Positions 63,968-64,000 of a stretch of 64,000 nt of DNA are shown here, one piece after another. Under the pieces are notes generated by a model. It was not told the DNA's origin. It saw only the letters and a program-made list of their open reading frames with translations, and did no database searches. Where the stretch lies: positions 8,970-72,969 of the forward strand of contig CAZQKW010000014.1 of NCBI GenBank assembly GCA_964594075.1, read 5' to 3'. This DNA is from CAZQKW01 sp964594075 (GTDB lineage: Bacteria > Desulfobacterota > WTBG01 > CAIYCZ01). Within the stretch, counting starts at the first letter, position 1, and the number at the start of each line of letters is the position of its first letter. The position numbers were made by a program, and so were the translations under genes.

Positions 63968-64000
63968 AATTAACATCACGCTGCATATTTAGTGGTTGCA

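Overview
The window looks like a chromosome segment of a Gram-negative, probably anaerobic bacterium with medium GC. Envelope genes point to an outer membrane: an LpxH-like phosphoesterase, an O-antigen ligase-like protein, a BepA-like M48 lipoprotein, DUF1302/DUF1329 outer-membrane partners, an ApbE and a Tat substrate. Two aldehyde:ferredoxin oxidoreductases and several Fe-S/flavin proteins suggest anaerobic, ferredoxin-centred metabolism. The mix resembles Desulfobacterota (Syntrophia-like) more than anything else I know, but no marker here settles the taxonomy.

Layout. 1-4.4 kb: surface polysaccharide genes (ABC-2 permease cut by the left edge, GT4 glycosyltransferase, O-antigen ligase-like). 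4.5-15.3 kb: housekeeping and redox genes (ferritin-like, MORN-repeat protein, malQ, pyruvate kinase, DUF488-like, AOR, membrane spermidine-synthase-like, Isf-type flavoprotein). 15.3-30.8 kb: a redox/export region. 30.8-46.4 kb: mixed genes (CPBP protease, TerC, sigma-70 factor, DUF1846 pair, adenosine deaminase, apbE, lpxH-like, AsmA-like, small HTH proteins, tRNA-Met, M48 protease, DUF362, Tat protein). 46.9-55.2 kb: a type I-C CRISPR-Cas locus with a 3-spacer array. 55.2-64 kb: GT-C-like membrane protein, SDR, DarP, condensation-type acyltransferase, sulfotransferase, second AOR and a small ORF.

The most notable finding is in 15.3-30.8 kb. Two proteins, a soluble one (15359-16057) and a membrane-anchored one (29963-30754), are clear paralogues and share the sequence architecture of ferredoxin-dependent bilin reductases (PcyA/PebA/HY2 superfamily). 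The first ends a minus-strand operon with two unknown membrane proteins and a polytopic [4Fe-4S] protein. The second follows a TetR regulator, a geranylgeranyl-reductase-type FAD enzyme and an exported HemG/flavodoxin-like protein. Between them lies a DUF1302 - DUF1329 - RND/MMPL - YCF48-like set, a known export-type gene association. The TetR promoter carries a perfect 14-bp palindrome, and a near copy (11/14) sits in the same place in the promoter of the first operon, so the two clusters may form one regulon. I infer a redox-and-export pathway for a tetrapyrrole-like or other hydrophobic conjugated product; the substrate is unknown.

The type I-C system is complete in content, but cas3 is split by a -1 frame change located exactly on a T TTT TTG slippery heptamer. 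Intergenic regions carry three dispersed non-coding repeat families (about 105 bp, about 195 bp and a short hairpin).
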